DNA of 64,000 nt from Brumimicrobium mesophilum (lineage in GTDB: Bacteria; Bacteroidota; Bacteroidia; Flavobacteriales_D; Crocinitomicaceae). A model generated the notes under the pieces. The model was not told the origin of the DNA and ran no database searches. It saw only the letters and a list, made by a program, of their open reading frames with translations. The DNA is taken from NCBI RefSeq assembly GCF_003025005.1, contig NZ_PVSS01000002.1, positions 291,276 to 355,275 of the forward strand, read 5' to 3'. The position numbers and the translations under genes are program-made. Positions 9,812-18,535 of this stretch are shown here, in pieces (the first letter of the stretch is position 1; the number at the start of each line of letters is the position of its first letter).

Positions 9812-10813
9812 ATGAAATTTATACTATTGACAATATCACTTACCACTATCTTATTTGCTTCTGCACAACAAGGAAATAACTTCAGCATGTGGTTTAAGAA
9901 TAACATGCAACATAATGCTGCTGCTGTAGGAACAAATGATAATGATGTTAAAGTTTTTACAAACTTTAGAAATCAATATTTCAGTGTTACAGATAATCCC
10001 TTTCGTTCCATTTCAGCCTCAGTAGATGGAAAAATCCTTAGATCTTACAAAAGGAATAGCTATTTAGGCTTGGGTGCTTCTTTCGTAAATGACATGAGTG
10101 GAGATGGCCGTTATGTAGTAAATAATTTTAAAGTTCCGGTTTCCTATCACATATTCTTCAATAAGGCAACTTCGTTATCTGTTGGGATTGCACCGGGTAT
10201 ATATCAAAGAACAATCGGAAGTGGAAATTTCACATGGGAAAGTCAATGGAATGGTTATGAATTTGATGGCAATATAATTGCAGATCCAATTAACAATGCA
10301 TCAGTGTCAGAATTTGATCTAAATGCTGGAATATTTCTAAAGCATCAAACCTCAAACTCTAATAGAATTTATTTCGGATTTTCAGCTAACCATATTTTAC
10401 AACCAGAGTTAGCTTTCAATATTCAAGATAATTTGTTTGTTCGATATGTTGGTCAATTTGGAATGAACCATAGATTCTATCAAAGTGATTTCGGTATCTC
10501 ACCACAGGTCTTAACAGTTTTTCAAGGTCCTACATCGAACATAGTTGTTGGAACAAACTTTGACTTTTACCTACAAGACGCTTCATTAAGGACTGGGTTT
10601 TATACTCCAACAATGATTTCATTTGGTATTTATCACAGACTTAGAGATGCAATTATTGTAAATGCTCAATATTCTTTCAAAGGAATAACTATAGCAGCAT
10701 CTTATGATTCAAATATCAACGCTATGCTTCCTGCCTCAAGAAGTATTGGAGGATTTGAAGTTGCAATTATGTATGACATAATGTTAAACAGAAAAGGTAA
10801 ATACGTTTATTAA
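9812..10813 (+). CDS. PorP/SprF family T9SS outer-membrane protein
   Basis: PorP/SprF proteins are outer-membrane beta-barrels that serve delivery or attachment of particular T9SS type B substrates. The 333 residues have a signal peptide (about 1-19, ending FASAQQ), then alternating aromatic/polar strands typical of a barrel (for example YLGLGASFVND, HQTSNSNRIYFGFSANH), and end in an aromatic tyrosine (KYVY). The gene follows the PKD protein by 7 bases and precedes the ACP phosphodiesterase by 3 bases, so the three probably form an operon. The cognate cargo is probably the upstream gene product. Confidence 0.85.
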   Translation: MKFILLTISLTTILFASAQQGNNFSMWFKNNMQHNAAAVGTNDNDVKVFTNFRNQYFSVTDNPFRSISASVDGKILRSYKRNSYLGLGASFVNDMSGDGRYVVNNFKVPVSYHIFFNKATSLSVGIAPGIYQRTIGSGNFTWESQWNGYEFDGNIIADPINNASVSEFDLNAGIFLKHQTSNSNRIYFGFSANHILQPELAFNIQDNLFVRYVGQFGMNHRFYQSDFGISPQVLTVFQGPTSNIVVGTNFDFYLQDASLRTGFYTPTMISFGIYHRLRDAIIVNAQYSFKGITIAASYDSNINAMLPASRSIGGFEVAIMYDIMLNRKGKYVY

Positions 10814-10816
10814 TCT

Positions 10817-11413
10817 TTGAATTTTTTAGGACATTTATATTTCTCGAAAGAGAATCAAGAGTTAATGGTCGCCAATTTATTTGGCGACTTTGTTAAAGGT
10901 AGGAATTATTCCTACCTACCGCAAATAGTTCAGGAAGGCGTTTTTCTGCATCGACAAATTGATGATTTTATTGATCACCACCCGTTGATTACAGAATTAA
11001 GACTTCATTTATATCATGAACTCCCTAAAATTGCAGGGATAGCAATTGATTTGTATTTTGATCATCTACTCGCTAAAAATTGGCCAAAGTACCACCCCAA
11101 ATCATTAGATGAATTCATAGATTTATTTTTGGAATACACTGAAGATCCGAATCATCTTCGCTATAAAAATCCAAAATTTGAATACCCTATTTATTTCAAC
11201 AGCCTACTTTTGATGATTAAAAATCATAATCTTTTAAAGAAAAATCTACATCTCGACGGATTAAGAATCGCCTCCGAAGGTTTATCCCAAAGAATTGCAT
11301 TTAAAAACAATCTAAATATAGCGGCAGAAGTATTCATTAATAATGAACAAAGAATAGAAAAAGTATTTCACCTATTTATGGCTGATGCTATTTTACATTT
11401 TAAATCGCTTTAG
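10817..11413 (+). CDS. Acyl carrier protein phosphodiesterase
   Basis: AcpH-type enzymes remove the phosphopantetheine arm from acyl carrier protein. The protein begins MNFLGHLYFS, the usual start of the family, so the TTG at 10817 is the chosen start even though no ATG is available there. Conserved pieces are GDFVKG (about 24-29), GVFLHRQIDDFIDHHP (about 42-57) and YFDHLLAKNW (about 83-92), which carry the metal-binding acidic and His residues of this HD-like family. Length 198 is normal. It starts 3 bases after the PorP/SprF stop, suggesting translational coupling, although the functions appear unrelated. Confidence 0.85.
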   Translation: MNFLGHLYFSKENQELMVANLFGDFVKGRNYSYLPQIVQEGVFLHRQIDDFIDHHPLITELRLHLYHELPKIAGIAIDLYFDHLLAKNWPKYHPKSLDEFIDLFLEYTEDPNHLRYKNPKFEYPIYFNSLLLMIKNHNLLKKNLHLDGLRIASEGLSQRIAFKNNLNIAAEVFINNEQRIEKVFHLFMADAILHFKSL

Positions 11414-11582
11414 GAATTTACATCTCTCGTTTATTATTTCTCGTTTAAGAACATTTGTTAACCCAAGAAATAAACCCAATAATATCCAATAACTTATCAA
11501 CTTATTCATCTGAATATCTAAATTTTAGTAACGCTATTTTATATTTTATTTTTTCTTATATTTAACCTAGAAAATATAAATT

Positions 11583-13049
11583 TTGATAAAAAAACTAACA
11601 TTATTCACTTCAATCCTTCCCTGCATAACAGTGCTTCTGTTTATAACATTCAGTTGTCAAAACACAAAAGGGAAAGAAAACAAGCAAGATGTTGTTGGTC
11701 GTACCGATTTAAAAAAGCAAAAAGATCTTGGAGAAATCCTTAAAGACAACAAACTTACCATTTTAGCAGAAAATAGCGCCACAAGCTATTTTATTTACCG
11801 AGGGCATAAAATGGGCTTAGAATATGAAATTCTTAATGAATTCGCTAAGGAAATAGGCGTTAAATTAGAAATTAAGATTGTTCCGGACCTTGACAATATT
11901 ATTTCAAGATTAAATAATGGAGATGGTGATATTATTGCCTGTAACTACACCATAACCAAAGAAAGAAGAAATCAAATTGATTTTTCTAAACCAATTATGA
12001 GGACCTCTCAAGTATTGGTTCAAAGAAAACCTGAAGGTTGGCAAAATTCAAGAAGAAGTACTTGGGAAAATAAATTAATTAGTGACCCTGCTCAATTATC
12101 TCGAAAAACCATTCACGTTTGGAAAAACTCTAGTTATTATGATAGATTGGTTAATCTTCAAAATGAATTAGGTGATACCATTATTCTTAAACCTTTAGAA
12201 GGAAATATAATTCCTGAAGATGTGATAGATATGGTTTCTAAAGGTTTTATCGACTATACAGTAGTTGATGAGAATGTGGCCCAAATCAACAAAAGATATT
12301 ATCCTAACGTAGATACAGAACTTGAATTAAGCGTAAAACAGCGAATTGCTTTTGGGATAAGAAAACAAAGTCCATTATTAAGGAAAAGATTAGATGCTTG
12401 GTTAGAAGAATTTATGAAGACTTCCACATTCAACTATATAAAATATAAATATTTAAAAAATACAGCCAATGTATCCAAATCAAAAAGTGAATATTCTTCA
12501 ATTAGGGGTTCCAAGATTTCTCCTTACGATGACATAATTAAAGAAGTTTCTGATCGCTATGATTGGGACTGGAGATTAATCGCAGCCCTTATTTATCAAG
12601 AATCGAAATTTCAGCTCACAGAAGAGTCTTGGGCTGGGGCTTATGGTTTGATGCAATTCATGCCTACCATTGGTCCTACCTTCGATGTTTATCCGGACTC
12701 CCCCCCTGCGGTTCAAATTGATGGTGGAATTAGAAAAATTATCAAGAATTACAATGAATGGAAAACTATTCCTGATTCAATTCAAAGAATAAAATTTGCT
12801 TTTGGAACATACAACGCAGGAATTGCGCATGTATTAGATGCACAAAGGCTAGCCAAGAAATATGGTAAAGACCCCTTGATTTGGGACGATAATGTAGAAG
12901 TTTACATTAAGAATCTTTCTAATCCAAAGTACTACCACGACCCAGTATGCTACTATGGGTACATGAGAGGGTCAGAAACCTATAATTATGTGAGATCTAT
13001 ATTTATTAGATATACTGAATATAAAACTGCATTTCCATTGGAAAGCTAG
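11583..13049 (+). CDS. mltF: Membrane-bound lytic murein transglycosylase F-like lipoprotein
   Basis: The enzyme should cleave the MurNAc-GlcNAc bond of peptidoglycan with 1,6-anhydro product formation. A TTG start at 11583 gives MIKKLTLF and a lipoprotein signal with cysteine 25 (FITFSCQN). A solute-binding-like domain (SBP_bac_3 type, about 55-290) regulates or binds wall fragments in this family. The C-terminal SLT domain (about 315-488) has the catalytic Glu340 in YQESKF, followed by GAYGLMQFMP and YNAGIAHV. The order of domains is exactly that of MltF, and 488 residues is typical. It lies alone, with a T-rich leader before it. Confidence 0.9.
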   Translation: MIKKLTLFTSILPCITVLLFITFSCQNTKGKENKQDVVGRTDLKKQKDLGEILKDNKLTILAENSATSYFIYRGHKMGLEYEILNEFAKEIGVKLEIKIVPDLDNIISRLNNGDGDIIACNYTITKERRNQIDFSKPIMRTSQVLVQRKPEGWQNSRRSTWENKLISDPAQLSRKTIHVWKNSSYYDRLVNLQNELGDTIILKPLEGNIIPEDVIDMVSKGFIDYTVVDENVAQINKRYYPNVDTELELSVKQRIAFGIRKQSPLLRKRLDAWLEEFMKTSTFNYIKYKYLKNTANVSKSKSEYSSIRGSKISPYDDIIKEVSDRYDWDWRLIAALIYQESKFQLTEESWAGAYGLMQFMPTIGPTFDVYPDSPPAVQIDGGIRKIIKNYNEWKTIPDSIQRIKFAFGTYNAGIAHVLDAQRLAKKYGKDPLIWDDNVEVYIKNLSNPKYYHDPVCYYGYMRGSETYNYVRSIFIRYTEYKTAFPLES

Positions 13050-13218
13050 CCCTTATATGAAAGAGAGTTATTGTATCATGAAGTAGTTCCTAATTAATGG
13101 CTCGAAATCACTTGCATCTCGTATTGTACAATTCCAAAAATAAGTATCTAAAAAGGTAAAAGACCTTAATAAAGTAGTCAATTAGGTTCATTTGAATTAA
13201 AATAATTAAAACAAAAAA
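13050..13218. other. Short intergenic stretch, no gene
   Basis: The gap between the convergent mltF and DUF2911 genes holds no gene. Only the terminator at its far end is recognisable. Confidence 0.4.
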
Positions 13219-13243
13219 CGGGCATCTCGAAAGAGAGTACCCG
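13219..13243 (-). terminator. Intrinsic terminator of the DUF2911 gene
   Basis: CGGG at 13219-13222 pairs with CCCG at 13240-13243, and TCTC pairs with GAGA inside a small internal bulge. Read on the minus strand, the hairpin is followed by a T-rich run (complement of the A run at 13211-13218). Confidence 0.6.
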
Positions 13244-13270
13244 CTTAATAAATTCGGTAAAATAATGCAA

Positions 13271-14116
13271 TTATTTACTCCATTCCTTAATTGATGCTTC
13301 ATTCATTCGAACATAATCTTGATTTCCTGCTTTTTGAGCTGACTCTAAAGAAACTTTAGCAGCTTCGATTGCTTCAGTTTTCTTACCTAATCCAGCTAAG
13401 ATCAATGCTTTTTTACGTACATAATAAAAAGGTGCATCACCATTCATTTCTATGGCTTTGTTTATGTAAGTTAATGCATTCTCCAACTCCATGTTAGCAT
13501 TCAAATAGAAATTAGCAGCACTATAATAATCACGTTCAGAAGGATTTCCTTTTATACCTTCATTGATAGAAGCAATTGCTAATTCATTTGTTGGTAATTT
13601 CACTTTAATTGACAATGAAGTATTTCCCCATTCGGCCACTAAATCAAAGTGATTTATATCAAGATTATCAAATGAGATCGTGAAAGTTTCAACATTGTTC
13701 TTAGTCTTGTTTACAGGAACTGTAACTTCAGCTGCAACCATATCTGCGGACCATTCTTTAGGCAATCCCCAGTTTTCAGTTTCTTTATACAAAATGATTT
13801 TCCATTCCTTTGCTCCAGTTACTGCATACATAGCATATGTTCCTGATGAGATATCTGTTCCTCCAAAGTTCACCTTGGTATCAAAAGATATAGTTGTATT
13901 TTTATTCGCCCCAAAACGCCATTTTTCACCTAATGGTAAAATTTCTTTGTGCATATCTCTTCCTCGCAAAGAAGGACGAGAATAATCAACTTCAACCTCA
14001 GTTAAACCTACTGTTTGTTCCATTTCAGCCTCAGGGCTTAAAGCTGGAGTTTTCACCTGAGCAGAAGTCACTAAACTAATCCCCAAAGCACTTAATAAAA
14101 ATAATGTTTTTTTCAT
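13271..14116 (-). CDS. DUF2911 domain protein with TPR-like tail
   Basis: The protein is exported (signal peptide about 1-19, ending VTSAQ) and carries a DUF2911 domain (about 25-170), recognised from VEVDYSRPSLRGR, LPLGEKWRFGAN and SGTYAMYAV. DUF2911 is widespread in Bacteroidota and has no established activity. Residues about 180-281 look like two or three TPR-type helical hairpins (for example NMELENALTYINKAIEMNG). A minus-strand TATCTTTG box lies 17 bases upstream of the ATG and a terminator follows, so the gene is probably monocistronic. Confidence 0.85.
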   Translation of the reverse strand: MKKTLFLLSALGISLVTSAQVKTPALSPEAEMEQTVGLTEVEVDYSRPSLRGRDMHKEILPLGEKWRFGANKNTTISFDTKVNFGGTDISSGTYAMYAVTGAKEWKIILYKETENWGLPKEWSADMVAAEVTVPVNKTKNNVETFTISFDNLDINHFDLVAEWGNTSLSIKVKLPTNELAIASINEGIKGNPSERDYYSAANFYLNANMELENALTYINKAIEMNGDAPFYYVRKKALILAGLGKKTEAIEAAKVSLESAQKAGNQDYVRMNEASIKEWSK

Positions 14117-14133
14117 ATCTATAAATTTTTGAA

Positions 14134-14141
14134 CAAAGATA
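14134..14141 (-). promoter_or_regulatory. Putative -7 element (TATCTTTG)
   Basis: The minus strand reads TATCTTTG, a full TAnnTTTG match, just upstream of the DUF2911 gene. A TTG lies upstream, but with a shorter spacer (about 15) than usual. Confidence 0.5.
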
Positions 14142-14511
14142 AAGATTCAAACACAACAAAGCCATCTTGGCATAGCGATAAAACAAATTCATCTTATTTA
14201 ATACAAAAAATGAAATGAAACTCTAGACTATCAAAGAGAAAGTCTAAGCTATAAAAAGTGTTAAATACTAAAAAAAGTGTCCAAAGAATTACAAAATGAA
14301 AGTTCTACAATTACGAATAAAAAGACTTAGTTTATTTTTTTAAACATATATATGAAGGCATTACGAATTTATTTGCGCTAATTTTAATATTATCATTTAT
14401 TATTCCTAAATTATTATTGAAAAAAGAATAACAATCAAATTCAATAAAAAAAACTATATTAGAAAGGGTTTAGCAGTATCCCGATATTATCAACTCACAT
14501 TTAATTAAAAT
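14142..14511. other. AT-rich divergent intergenic region
   Basis: No gene is seen between the divergent DUF2911 and AsmA-like genes. The sequence is strongly AT-rich with A and T runs, and I see no strong hairpin. It should hold the promoter of the AsmA-like gene, but I cannot place it. Confidence 0.35.
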
Positions 14512-15666
14512 ATGAACAGTTTAAAAGAGATTTTGATTCCTTCCAATAAAAAGAAAAGAAGACGTCGAATTATTCTATATGCATTTCTGGTGGTCATAAT
14601 AGGATTTCGAATTTGGTTGCCCTATTTTTTAAGAGATAAAATTGTAGCTGCTGTGAATGAAGTAGATGGCTATGAATGTACACTCGAAGATATCGATTTA
14701 CATTTATTTAGAGGTGCTATGATTTTCAAAGAATTTGAGATAAAAATTACAGAAAATTCCGTTACAAAACCTTTCGTTTATTGTAAGAATACAGATATTT
14801 CAGTTGAATGGAAAGCTATTTTTCAAGGTTCGATTGTAAGTGAAGTTGTTCTTGATGAATTAAAACTTTACTTTGCGGATGGAAACAGCGAAGAACAAGA
14901 ACAAACCGGAGATGTTTCATGGGTAGAACCTATTATTGATTTTATCCCACTTAAAATTAACAGATTTGTTATTAATAATGGTCAGATTGAATTTGAAAAT
15001 ATGGTTTCAGATCCAGCCGTAAATTTAAAATTAACACAACTTCAATTAAAAGCTGAGAACTTAACTAATTCAACAGATGTCCAGGAGCCACTTCCTTCTC
15101 ACTTAAAACTAACTTCGAAAGTTTTAAACAAAGGAAATCTTAAGGTCGAAGGAGATTTAAATATCTTGAAAGATTTACCAGACATGGATTTAAATGTTGA
15201 TGTTAAAGATGTTGATTTAACAGAGCTAAATGCTTTTACGATGGCTTATGCAAATTTCGATTTCGAAAAGGGTGATTTTGCAGTCGCTTCTGAATTTGCA
15301 ATGTTAGACGGGCAAGCAAAAGGTTATGTAAAACCAATTCTGACAGATGTGAAGGTCTTGAATTTTAAAGAGGACAAACCTGTTTTGAATGGATTTTGGC
15401 AAGCCTTTGTTGGTTTAGCCTTTAACATCACTAAGAATATTCGTAAAGATAAGACGGGAACTAAAATTCCAATTTCAGGAAATATTGATAACCCTGAAAT
15501 AGGAATTGTAACTACAATAGTAAACATCTTCAGAAATGCATTTATTGAGGCTTATGAAGCCGAAGTTGACAATACCATTAGTTTAAAAGACATTGCCAAT
15601 GAACAGGATGACAGAGGTTTTTGGGATAAGTTTAAAGATATATTTAACAATGATGATAAAGAGTAA
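14512..15666 (+). CDS. AsmA/DUF748-like membrane-anchored envelope protein
   Basis: The protein has a basic N-terminus (KKKRRRR), one membrane segment (about 22-42) and a long beta-rich outer part of about 340 residues with repeated hydrophobic/polar alternation, as in AsmA-like and DUF748 proteins that act in envelope or lipid transport. Conserved-looking blocks are GAMIFKEFEI (about 73-82), LKINRFVINNGQIEFEN (about 146-162) and PISGNIDNPEIGIVTTIVN (about 321-339). A terminator follows directly. Family assignment is by overall pattern, so confidence is moderate. Confidence 0.65.
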   Translation: MNSLKEILIPSNKKKRRRRIILYAFLVVIIGFRIWLPYFLRDKIVAAVNEVDGYECTLEDIDLHLFRGAMIFKEFEIKITENSVTKPFVYCKNTDISVEWKAIFQGSIVSEVVLDELKLYFADGNSEEQEQTGDVSWVEPIIDFIPLKINRFVINNGQIEFENMVSDPAVNLKLTQLQLKAENLTNSTDVQEPLPSHLKLTSKVLNKGNLKVEGDLNILKDLPDMDLNVDVKDVDLTELNAFTMAYANFDFEKGDFAVASEFAMLDGQAKGYVKPILTDVKVLNFKEDKPVLNGFWQAFVGLAFNITKNIRKDKTGTKIPISGNIDNPEIGIVTTIVNIFRNAFIEAYEAEVDNTISLKDIANEQDDRGFWDKFKDIFNNDDKE

Positions 15667-15682
15667 ATAAAATTCGGTATTC

Positions 15683-15708
15683 AATGTGGCAACAATAGTT
15701 GCCACATT
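15683..15708 (+). terminator. Intrinsic terminator after the AsmA-like gene
   Basis: AATGTGGCAAC (15683-15693) pairs perfectly with GTTGCCACATT (15698-15708) around a 4-base loop, followed by TTTATTATT. It separates the AsmA-like gene from the M1 peptidase. Confidence 0.8.
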
Positions 15709-15735
15709 TTTATTATTAGGAACCACATAATAATT

Positions 15736-17706
15736 ATGAAAAATTTTTACACCACATTTTTAACGCTTTCAGTTGTTTTAATTTTAAGCCATTTAAGTTT
15801 CGCTCAAGAATCTAGAAATTATTGTTCTAAAAGAGATGCTTTTTCTAATCATCAAATGAGAAGTCCCAATTTGAACCTTCAACAAATTGCTGATGCCAAG
15901 AAATATGATATTCATTTTTATTCTCTAGATATAGAAATGGATAATTTAACAACAGATATTGCGGGAACAGGAGAAATTCATGGAATTGCAAATGAAATTT
16001 TGGATTCGGTTTTATTTGAATTGTATTCAACTTTCAATATTTCTGAAATCCGTTTAAACAACGTGGCTACTCCGTTCAACAGAAACGGTTCTGTTGTAAA
16101 AGTTCCAGTTAATTTGACAAACAATCAACCCTTTAAAATAGCTATCGATTATAGCGGAACTGCTCCAAGCTCCTCTTCTACTCCATTTGGAGGGTCAGGA
16201 ATGTCAAATGATTCTTCACCTTCTTGGGGGAATCAAGTTACTTGGTCATTATCAGAACCATTTTCGGCATATGAATGGTTTCCATGTAAACAAGACTTAA
16301 GAGACAAAGCAGACAGTGTTTCAATGAAAATCACTGTTCCAAATAATTGTAAAGCAGGATCAAATGGACTTTTAGAAAATGTTATTGATTTAGGAAATGG
16401 AACATCACGTTATGAATGGTTCCACAGACACCCAATTGCCTATTATTTAATCTCGGTAGCCGTTGCAGAATATGTAGAATACAATGTTTATGCTAACCCA
16501 GTGAATTCAACAAATCCAATTCTCATTCAAAATTACATTTATGACAATCCTGTCACTTTAATGAATTTCCAGAGCGACATCGAAGAAACGGTGGATTTCA
16601 TGGAATTATTTGCCGAATTGTATGGAAAATACCCTTTTGATGATGAAAAATATGGACATTGTATGGCACCTTTAAGTGGAGGAATGGAACACCAAACAAT
16701 GACAACTCAAGGTTTCTTCGAAAAAGGATTAACAGCGCACGAACTAGGTCACCAATGGTGGGGAAATAGTGTGACTTGTGCTTCTTGGTCAGATATTTGG
16801 GTAAATGAAGGATTTGCAACTTATTCTAGTCATTTGATGCTTGAATATCTTCACCCAAATGAAGCAATTCCAAACATGCTAGACATTCATACCAATGTAA
16901 TGAGTAACCCTGGAGGCAGCATTTGGGTAACAGATAGCCTTAACGAAGGAGCAATTTTTAGTGGTCGATTATCGTACGATAAGGGAGCGGCATTTGTTCA
17001 CACTTTAAGGTTCATGATGAATGATGATTCTTTATTTTTTCAAGCATTACGAAATTTTCAAACTGATTTTAAAGATAGTGTAGCAATAGGTTTAGATGTT
17101 AGAGACGAATTCAATTCTATTTCAATCGTAAACTTTAACAATGCATTTAATGAATGGTATTTTGGTGAAGGTTACCCGACTTATAGTTTAAAATACAACA
17201 TTGTTAATGATGATTTATTGTTTGAAATAAGTCACACTACCTCTAGTTCTACACCAACTTTCACAAATCCATTAGAATTAGAAATTCAGAGAAATGGGCT
17301 ACCTGACACCACAGTAAGAGTTGATATTTCTAGTAATAGTAATCATTTTACAATTCCAAATTTCGGAAGTTCTTTGCAAACCTTTGTTATAGACCCGAAT
17401 AATTGGATAGTAAATAAAACCGGATCAATTACAGAAGATGTCAATTACTTATCAATCGATGAAGAGTCGAAATCAGTTGATCTCAGAATTTTTCCAAATC
17501 CATCAAATGGCCAATTTAACGTTGAAATGGATGATCACTCAGAAAAGTTTATCAAAGTTTTTACATCCCAAGGAAAAACTGTTTACGAAGGAAGTTTTAA
17601 TTCAGCTGTGAAACTCGACCTTCAATCAAAAAAATCTGGATATTACATCGTGAAAATTTCAGACAAAAATGGTCATCAATGGGTAAAAACAATTGTATTA
17701 AATTAA
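15736..17706 (+). CDS. Secreted M1 family metallopeptidase with T9SS type A sorting domain
   Basis: This is a zinc aminopeptidase-like enzyme exported by T9SS. It has a signal peptide (about 1-23, ending LSFAQ), an M1 N-terminal beta domain (about 55-250), the catalytic domain with GGMEH (the GAMEN-equivalent) and HELGH at 335-339 with the third ligand Glu358 (NEGF), and a C-terminal type A sorting domain (about 580-656: RIFPNPSNGQFNVEM, GYYIVKIS). Spacing of the zinc site is the standard HExxH-18-E. It acts outside the cell, probably degrading peptides. It is flanked by terminators and stands alone. Confidence 0.92.
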   Translation: MKNFYTTFLTLSVVLILSHLSFAQESRNYCSKRDAFSNHQMRSPNLNLQQIADAKKYDIHFYSLDIEMDNLTTDIAGTGEIHGIANEILDSVLFELYSTFNISEIRLNNVATPFNRNGSVVKVPVNLTNNQPFKIAIDYSGTAPSSSSTPFGGSGMSNDSSPSWGNQVTWSLSEPFSAYEWFPCKQDLRDKADSVSMKITVPNNCKAGSNGLLENVIDLGNGTSRYEWFHRHPIAYYLISVAVAEYVEYNVYANPVNSTNPILIQNYIYDNPVTLMNFQSDIEETVDFMELFAELYGKYPFDDEKYGHCMAPLSGGMEHQTMTTQGFFEKGLTAHELGHQWWGNSVTCASWSDIWVNEGFATYSSHLMLEYLHPNEAIPNMLDIHTNVMSNPGGSIWVTDSLNEGAIFSGRLSYDKGAAFVHTLRFMMNDDSLFFQALRNFQTDFKDSVAIGLDVRDEFNSISIVNFNNAFNEWYFGEGYPTYSLKYNIVNDDLLFEISHTTSSSTPTFTNPLELEIQRNGLPDTTVRVDISSNSNHFTIPNFGSSLQTFVIDPNNWIVNKTGSITEDVNYLSIDEESKSVDLRIFPNPSNGQFNVEMDDHSEKFIKVFTSQGKTVYEGSFNSAVKLDLQSKKSGYYIVKISDKNGHQWVKTIVLN

Positions 17707-17774
17707 TTACCAAATAGGTACTTCCAGCTTGGAATTAAGAATTAATTGAACGAATGAAAAAATAATCATTTTAT

Positions 17775-18188
17775 GTGAGTAGTAAATTTAAACTAGATGA
17801 TAGCATTTCCAATTCTGATCGCATGGATATTATTGAGAACAGAATGAAAAAGTTAGGCTATAATTATCACAGAAAATTATCAAAAATTCATTTTGGAAAT
17901 AAAACCCCTTTCCTTTCAGGAAGGTTCGCCTACTCCTATTTACTATTTGGAGTTACTAAGCATGGTTATTTTGAATTTGAAAAGAATTAAATTATTTGTA
18001 AACCCTCTATTTACACTCAAATTATTGGTCTTTTTATATTAGTGATCACGTTTTCCGCAATTCTCATTAATTAGCATGGATATACCACCATAATTGCGAA
18101 TAACTTATTTTTCGTTTTTCTGATTGTAAGATGGAAAAATGTTATAGCTAATGAGAGCATGCTGAAAAAATTAGTTGGATGGAGATAA
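17775..18188 (+). pseudogene. Membrane-protein gene interrupted by two in-frame stops
   Basis: A GTG-started frame encodes 71 residues (KLGYNYHRKLSKIHFG, GNKTPFLSGRF) and stops at TAA 17988-17990. The same frame then continues for 27 codons with a membrane-type segment (IIGLFILVITFSAILIN), meets TAG at 18072-18074, and continues for 37 codons with a second membrane segment (IIANNLFFVFLIVRW) and a basic tail ending at TAA 18186-18188. No frameshift is needed to join the three parts. Read through, it would be a protein of about 135 residues with a soluble N-terminus and two C-terminal helices. I do not recognise the family. The simplest reading is a gene killed by two nonsense changes. Confidence 0.55.
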
Positions 18189-18535
18189 ATTTTTTCGGCT
18201 CATTGGAAACTTTTAATTTCAAAAATACTCAGTTCCAATTGAAACCACTTTTTTTATCGGATATTCTGACCAATAAAATTAAAATAGTTCAAATAAAAAT
18301 CTTGAGCATAAACTATTAAATAACATTCTATTACAAGGTAATGAAAGGTATTTTTTATTAATTACTACTTTAAAATATCCTTTAATTTCGTCCTTACTAA
18401 CGAATAAGAATTATTCAAACATTTTTTCAAATTAATTCGATTAAAATAAAAACATCTCCATTAGCTTGGGAGAACTCACGGTTATGATTATTTTGTCATT
18501 TTTCTTAATAAAATACCGAAAAAAACACATTTTTA
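18189..18535. other. Intergenic region upstream of the symporter
   Basis: This AT-rich stretch holds no gene that I can support. It should contain the promoter of the alanine:cation symporter gene, but no clean TTG/TAnnTTTG pair was found. Confidence 0.35.

Noticed and set aside
17988..18074. Stop-codon recoding or readthrough to explain in-frame stops
   Set aside because: TAA and TAG are both used as ordinary stops by intact genes here (TAG at 4001-4003, 49702-49704 and 55516-55518), and no recoding signal is seen. Gene decay is simpler.
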